Positions 36,311-40,341 of a DNA stretch of 40,341 nt are shown piece after piece. The notes under the pieces were generated by a model that worked only from the letters and a program-made list of their open reading frames with translations, made no database searches and was not told the origin of the DNA. The translations under genes and the position numbers were made by a program. How positions within the stretch are numbered: position 1 is the stretch's first letter; each line of letters begins with the position of its first letter. The DNA comes from an uncultured Gammaproteobacteria bacterium (lineage in GTDB: Bacteria > Pseudomonadota > Gammaproteobacteria > Eutrophobiales > Eutrophobiaceae): NCBI GenBank assembly GCA_938084745.1, contig CALKEZ010000050.1, forward strand, positions 1 through 40,341. Reading direction: 5' to 3'.

Positions 36311-37357
36311 ATGAAGCTAGCAAATTTTAAAACACTCATCTCTATCGTCGGTGTATGCCTGATATTCATTATTGCACAAACAAGCCAGGTATCGGCTATC
36401 TCTGTGAAAGAATTATTAGGTTTGAAAAAATCGGAGCCTGACGTAACAGCAGATAAGCACACAACATCCGAGCGAGGGGTAGTATCCGCTCAGAAGAGTG
36501 ATGCGGAGTGGGCCAAAACATCGGTAAACGCCGTATCAAACCCGCAAATTAATCTGGATTACGTTGCTTTGTTAGTCGCGAACATGAGTCAGCAGGAGCG
36601 TGACAAGATATTGGCTGAGCCGGAACTTTTTAAGCAAGTCATTGAAAGTGAAGCAAATAACCGATCGACTGTATCCGCAGCCATTGCTAATAATCTGGTG
36701 GAAGACCGGAATGTTGAATTCCTAATGCAGCGCGGTGCTGAAAACATCTTACGAGAATCTTATCTTAACCGGCTGATCCAGAGTAAGTTACCCAAGGACT
36801 TCCCAACTGACGCACAGGTGGCTGAATATTACGATACGAATAAAGATCAGTTTGTGGTCCCGGAACGTGTCCATGTATGGCAGATTTTTTTCAAAAAACC
36901 AGATGCGGACAATGAGCAGGAGTCAGCCAAGCTAATTAAAAAAGCCGAAGAAATCGTGAATCGTCTGAAGAAAGGCAAAACTGATTTTTCCGCTATCGCA
37001 CTTGCCGAGTCTGAGCATGAACAAAGTAAAGTTTTGGGTGGTTATATGGGGTTATTGAAAACCAATGAGTTGATCCCAGAAATAAAACTGCCTGTCCTGG
37101 CGCTAAAAGAAGGTGAAGTCAGTAAGCCGATAGAATCTGCTGCAGGTATACATATCCTCAAAAGAGGCAAAATACTTGAGCCAGAGTCACTACAATTGTC
37201 ACAAGTAGAGCAGCAGATACGTCAATTACTGGTTAAACAGGCCAATTTACAACTACGAACGGCTATTTTCACACAAGCCAGAAAAGAATATCCGCAAGCA
37301 ATTTCCGACAGTAAACTGGAAGAATGGCGATTGAGACTAAAAACTAAAACCGATTAA
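36311..37357 (+). CDS. Periplasmic parvulin-type peptidyl-prolyl isomerase (SurA/PpiC-like)
   Basis: An exported folding factor. ATG 36311 gives a clean signal peptide (MKLANFKTLISIVGVCLIF, cleavage after about QVSA) and 348 residues; the frame is open to an ATG at 36272, which would bury the signal. After a helical SurA-like N-terminal region (LLVANMSQQERDKILAEPELFKQVIE ... YLNRLIQSKLPKDFPTDAQVAEYYD), the rotamase domain runs from VPERVHVWQIFF to GIHILKRGKI, with GGYMGLLKTNELIPE and LALKEGEVSKPIESAAG. It lies immediately upstream of tpsB, so a dedicated chaperone for the secreted TpsA or for TpsB insertion is the simplest reading. Confidence 0.88.
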   Translation: MKLANFKTLISIVGVCLIFIIAQTSQVSAISVKELLGLKKSEPDVTADKHTTSERGVVSAQKSDAEWAKTSVNAVSNPQINLDYVALLVANMSQQERDKILAEPELFKQVIESEANNRSTVSAAIANNLVEDRNVEFLMQRGAENILRESYLNRLIQSKLPKDFPTDAQVAEYYDTNKDQFVVPERVHVWQIFFKKPDADNEQESAKLIKKAEEIVNRLKKGKTDFSAIALAESEHEQSKVLGGYMGLLKTNELIPEIKLPVLALKEGEVSKPIESAAGIHILKRGKILEPESLQLSQVEQQIRQLLVKQANLQLRTAIFTQARKEYPQAISDSKLEEWRLRLKTKTD

Positions 37358-37399
37358 TCAAGCGCCAATTACCACCAAATTACTACTCTAAAACACCGT

Positions 37400-37427
37400 C
37401 ATCATGTTGTTTTAAAACAACATGATG
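37400..37427. promoter_or_regulatory. Perfect 28-base palindrome before tpsB
   Basis: CATCATGTTGTTTT is followed directly by its exact reverse complement AAAACAACATGATG, with no loop. It lies 42 bases after the isomerase stop and about 84 bases before the candidate tpsB -10 element. No T-tract follows on either side, so an ordinary intrinsic terminator is unlikely. A dimeric repressor operator, or a stem that reduces read-through from the isomerase gene, would fit. Confidence 0.6.
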
Positions 37428-37510
37428 CGAGTCGTGACTATACAGAAAAATAATCATAGTTATCATGCTTTTAGAGTACTTAACTCTAGTTGAATATAAA
37501 TAATATTTTT

Positions 37511-37538
37511 TTGCTCCTGATCCGGGCTGTGCTATAGT
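37511..37538 (+). promoter_or_regulatory. Candidate sigma70 promoter for tpsB
   Basis: TTGCTC (37511-37516) and TATAGT (37533-37538) with a 16-base spacer, about 97 bases before the GTG 37635 start. The AT-rich tract upstream could act as an UP element. Confidence 0.45.
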
Positions 37539-37634
37539 CTGCAACTAGGGAGTTTTATATATAAAAATCAATAACTAAATCATTTTTTATATATTGCTTT
37601 AAACACTGTAAGTAACTGAATAATATAATTATTT

Positions 37635-39515
37635 GTGACTAACGTATTTGCATCGACCGGGCAGGTGAAATCGCACAGTGTTTTACTGGTGATTTTGTTA
37701 CTGTTTTTCAGTGAGCTAATTTTTGCTGGACCACTTGGTTTGCCCGACTCTGCAAGACCCGGTGCCGTTCGTCCCCAGACTGAAGCAGAGCCCGAGCGAC
37801 CCGTTACGCCAGCCGGTGACGTAGTCGATATTCCTGCTCTTATTGACCGTCCTTTTGATATCGAAGAAGGGCCGTTTGTCGCAGTTAAAGATTTTAGGTT
37901 GTTAGATGCTGATGATCTACCTAAATACGACATCAGCATTGATGAGATAAAAACCTCAATTCTTGAAAAATCACGTCAAAACCAACCTGAACGTGGCTTT
38001 AGTATTGGTGAGCTACAAGAGATTGCTGATCAAGTCACACGTTACTATCGTGAAAAGGGACTGATTCTGTCTACTGCAGTCATACCGGTCCAGGCAGTTG
38101 ACAGTGGTATTGTCGATATTCAGATCTATGTCGGCAGACTCGGCCGTGTGATTGCCGAAAGCAATGAAAAATTTAGTCAGAGTGTACTGCGGAAACCGTT
38201 TGTGGGACTTATTGGTGAGCCTGTCACCCAGCAAAGTATTGAAGCCGCACTTTTAACGTTGACCGATTATCCCGGGCTAAGCGTGTTTGGTGTATTTCAA
38301 CCGGGTCAAAAAGTAGGTGAGGCCGATATCGTTCTCAAAGTACAAGAAGAGAAATGGTATGACGTTGCTTACCGTGCTGATAATCATGGTCTGCAAGAAA
38401 CGGGTCGTAATCGTTTTCGAACGATCATCGACTGGAATAATCCGACCGGATTCGCTGATAAGCTCAGCGCAACATATCAGCAAACCTATAACCCTAAAAA
38501 TAATGACTTCTGGGCGTTAGACTACGAGGTATTCCTGGGTCGGGGTTTTACCTTGGGCGGTGGTTTATTCAAGAACCGGTTTAAACTGGGCGGTGACTTT
38601 GCTGTGAATAACATCGCCTCCCAGACTGATAACCGCGCAATTTACCTCAACAAATCATTCATACGCAGTCGACAGACGAACCTGTCAAGCAAGCTTTCGT
38701 TTACATCAAAGAACGCGACCACGCGAACCGCTGGATTGCAGACCAACACCGATAGGTTGAGTGTCCTGGCGTTGGAGCTTAACTATGACTCTGTTGATAC
38801 GTTCCACCCATTTAGGCCGATAGTGAGATGGTTTAGCAAGAGCACATCTGAAAACTTTGGTGGTGGTTTGAATTTCGCAACACTCACAATTGACCGTGGT
38901 TTCAATGATATTTTTGGCGCGATGGGTTCCAGCGCTTCACAACTTGCGGGTCCTGCGGGCAGCCGCTCCAGTCGCCGCGGTAATCAGGCGGGTGAATTTG
39001 CAGAAGGCCAATTCACTAAACTTTCCGGCACCTATCAGCGCCTGCAGTTGATGACGAAAAATCAATCGGTCTTGTTTAAAACTGAATTTCAATGGAGTAA
39101 GGATATCTTAGCGCCTCTCGAGCAATACTCTGTGGGCGGACCTGAAAACGTCAGGGGCTATCCCGACGCGCAAGGTTTGTTTGACCGAGCCTACTTTTTC
39201 TCTGTCGAATATATTTTCAATGCACCATTCATCGCGAATAAACCGGCGTTTAATAATCGGACCTGGGGCGAACTGTTACAGTTTTCTGTGTTTTATGATT
39301 TTGCCACCGCACAACAAAATGATGCGCTTAATAGCGCGCAGGATAGGGACACATCAGGTAGCTGGGTTACCTTCAAGAGTGTTGGCATGGGTTTACGGTT
39401 TAATTTGCCCGGCTCTATTGATAGCCGTTTAATGTATGCCACTGAATTAGGTGCAGAAATTCCAAACACGGGGCGTTATGGCCATATTTGGGGAGATTTT
39501 ACCTATAGCTTTTAA
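37635..39515 (+). CDS. TpsB-family outer-membrane transporter (FhaC/ShlB-like)
   Basis: The outer-membrane pore of a two-partner secretion (type Vb) system. The 626 residues have an N-terminal signal peptide (core VLLVILLLFFSELIFA), then a proline-rich linker, POTRA domain 1 (VKDFRLLDADDLP ... GFSIGELQEIADQVTRYYREKG), POTRA 2 (about 180-240) and the 16-strand barrel. The lid-loop motif VRGY is present in ENVRGYPDAQGLFD, and the protein ends on an aromatic (FTYSF), as barrel proteins do. The frame opens at GTG 37635; an in-frame GTG at 37665 would give a shorter, more typical signal peptide, and neither has a strong ribosome-binding site. Partner TpsA follows downstream after 182 bases. Confidence 0.93.
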   Translation: MTNVFASTGQVKSHSVLLVILLLFFSELIFAGPLGLPDSARPGAVRPQTEAEPERPVTPAGDVVDIPALIDRPFDIEEGPFVAVKDFRLLDADDLPKYDISIDEIKTSILEKSRQNQPERGFSIGELQEIADQVTRYYREKGLILSTAVIPVQAVDSGIVDIQIYVGRLGRVIAESNEKFSQSVLRKPFVGLIGEPVTQQSIEAALLTLTDYPGLSVFGVFQPGQKVGEADIVLKVQEEKWYDVAYRADNHGLQETGRNRFRTIIDWNNPTGFADKLSATYQQTYNPKNNDFWALDYEVFLGRGFTLGGGLFKNRFKLGGDFAVNNIASQTDNRAIYLNKSFIRSRQTNLSSKLSFTSKNATTRTAGLQTNTDRLSVLALELNYDSVDTFHPFRPIVRWFSKSTSENFGGGLNFATLTIDRGFNDIFGAMGSSASQLAGPAGSRSSRRGNQAGEFAEGQFTKLSGTYQRLQLMTKNQSVLFKTEFQWSKDILAPLEQYSVGGPENVRGYPDAQGLFDRAYFFSVEYIFNAPFIANKPAFNNRTWGELLQFSVFYDFATAQQNDALNSAQDRDTSGSWVTFKSVGMGLRFNLPGSIDSRLMYATELGAEIPNTGRYGHIWGDFTYSF

Positions 39516-39656
39516 GCTTGTTTTTTTCGGGCAATGGAATAACTTTATTAGAATAGTTCAGCGAATGCTGTTGCAACAATTAATGAACCAGAAATGTGTG
39601 TGAACTGAATCACAGTATTTCAAGCGCTAATCTGGTACTAAAGGACTGTGTTTCTT

Positions 39657-39675
39657 TGTGATAAAAATCATCACA
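39657..39675. promoter_or_regulatory. Inverted repeat upstream of tpsA
   Basis: TGTGA (39657-39661) and TCACA (39671-39675) flank a nine-base AT-rich centre, 22 bases before the tpsA ATG. The half-sites equal those of CRP, but the spacer is 9 rather than 6, so this is not a standard CRP site. It may be an operator or a leader hairpin close to the ribosome-binding site. Confidence 0.35.
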
Positions 39676-39697
39676 GTTACAACATTAAAGGATGCAG

Positions 39698-40341
39698 ATG
39701 GGACAAAAAAGAAAATCCGTCAAACGGGTTAAAGGCCAGACTAATAACGAGCCTCAGTTCTTTGCTGAGCGCCTTAATCCCGTGACGTCTTTTATTCGTA
39801 AATCGCTACCCGCAGGGCTTCTTTTTGGTCTGCAAATCGGCACTGCTGTCGCTGGGCCGGAGGGGGGTGTTGTTGCTGCGGGTCAAGGCAGTATTGCGAC
39901 TCCTAACGCAAGTACAACAGTCGTTAATCAATCCTCTCAAAATCTGATTGTTAATTGGGAATCCTTTAACGTCAACGCGCATGAAACAGTCAACTTCAAT
40001 CAGCCCAATGCCCAGGCACAAGCGCTAAACCGAATTTTTGATCAAAACCCCAGCCACATATTGGGGGCACTTAACGCCAACGGTAAGGTTTTATTAATCA
40101 ATCCCAACGGCGTTTTCTTCAAACCCGGCGCGAGCGTCAATGTCGGCGGTCTGGTTGCGTCTGGATTGGATATCGCGGATAGCGATTTCATGAACGGCAA
40201 ACACACCTTCTTTAATAAAGATGGTTCTGAAGGAGGCATGGTTGTTAACCAGGGCTTAATTCAGGCCGCGACCGGCGGGTCCGTCACCTTGATCGGTGGT
40301 GCGGTTAGGAATGAAGGCACCATCATTGCCACTGCCGGCCA
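39698..40341 (+). CDS. TpsA filamentous-haemagglutinin-like exoprotein, N-terminal part (runs off the window)
   Basis: Partial gene, 214 codons visible with no stop. A long, basic, extended signal peptide (MGQKRKSVKRVKGQTNNEPQ, then the hydrophobic SLPAGLLFGLQIGTAVA, cleavage near residue 52) precedes the haemagglutination-activity (TPS) domain. Signatures are NLIVNWESFNV, NRIFDQNPSHILGALNANG, LLINPNGVFF (NPNG box, 135-138) and VNVGGLVASGLD. The TPS domain is what the TpsB POTRA domains recognise. AAGGA 5 bases upstream favours ATG 39698 over the in-frame ATG 39692. Size, repeats and function (adhesin, cytolysin or contact-dependent toxin) cannot be judged from this part. Confidence 0.93.
   Translation, partial: MGQKRKSVKRVKGQTNNEPQFFAERLNPVTSFIRKSLPAGLLFGLQIGTAVAGPEGGVVAAGQGSIATPNASTTVVNQSSQNLIVNWESFNVNAHETVNFNQPNAQAQALNRIFDQNPSHILGALNANGKVLLINPNGVFFKPGASVNVGGLVASGLDIADSDFMNGKHTFFNKDGSEGGMVVNQGLIQAATGGSVTLIGGAVRNEGTIIATAG

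Noticed and set aside
39505..39530. Terminator AGCTT-TT-AAGCT plus T-tract after tpsB
   Set aside because: The stem is five bases with a two-base loop that cannot form properly, and it overlaps the stop codon. The T-tract alone is not enough.
39657..39675. A standard CRP-binding site before tpsA
   Set aside because: The half-sites match but the spacer is 9 bases rather than 6, so it is listed only as an inverted repeat.

Overview
The window looks like a chromosomal segment from a gammaproteobacterium with moderate to low GC. This is inferred from protein families and gene order: rnr-rlmB-rpsF-rpsR-rplI-dnaB-alr-radA, a covalent-flavin sdhCDAB operon with sdhE and ygfZ, DsbB, MlaA, UbiG and the MaeB-type malic enzyme. 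I cannot name a genus. No insertion sequence, CRISPR array, prophage or complete tRNA/rRNA gene was seen. Coding density is high, and the only stretch over 300 bases without a gene is positions 1-326.

Layout. (1) 1-326: two tandem 135-bp repeats that carry a degenerate tRNA-Leu 5' half plus two conserved hairpins. (2) 327-9583, plus strand: RNA processing, ribosome and replication genes (rnr, rlmB, a probable S6:S18-responsive leader, rpsF, rpsR, a DUF2232 membrane protein, rplI, a terminator, dnaB, alr, radA). (3) 9593-12198, minus strand: a PilZ protein, a CorB/HlyC-type CBS transporter and a CcsA-like YpjD protein, with ypjD divergent from ffh. (4) 12364-17559: ffh and maeB (plus), dsbB (minus) and an AEC-family transporter (plus). 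(5) 17608-25385, minus strand: a long, tightly packed run. Read in transcription order it is a 54-codon SdhAF4-like gene, sdhC, sdhD, sdhA, sdhB, sdhE, ygfZ, aguA, aguB and a YheT-like hydrolase. It couples succinate dehydrogenase with its assembly factors, and then agmatine-to-putrescine conversion. A YgfX-like membrane protein is divergent from it. (6) 25992-28204, minus strand: a squalene-synthase-fold protein with eroded catalytic motifs, gph and ubiG. Then mlaA on the plus strand.

(7) 29174-40341 is the accessory-looking and most interesting part. Four minus-strand genes form a phosphosignalling module: class III nucleotide cyclase-FHA, PP2C phosphatase, a 1431-residue membrane Ser/Thr kinase ending in a formylglycine-generating-enzyme-like (SUMF1) domain, and a small SHOCT-like membrane protein. 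Divergent from them on the plus strand is an exoprotein secretion locus: a SurA/parvulin-like isomerase, a TpsB (FhaC/ShlB) outer-membrane transporter, and the start of a TpsA filamentous-haemagglutinin-like exoprotein that runs off the window. My leading hypothesis is that the module senses envelope or exoprotein status and controls secretion or expression of the adhesin. That is inference from adjacency, not something the sequence proves.

Other points worth a second look: the YheT-like gene has its conserved N-terminus in frame upstream of any canonical start codon; a 35-bp duplication has created an eight-codon upstream ORF before the SHOCT-like gene; and a perfect 28-bp palindrome lies just upstream of tpsB.
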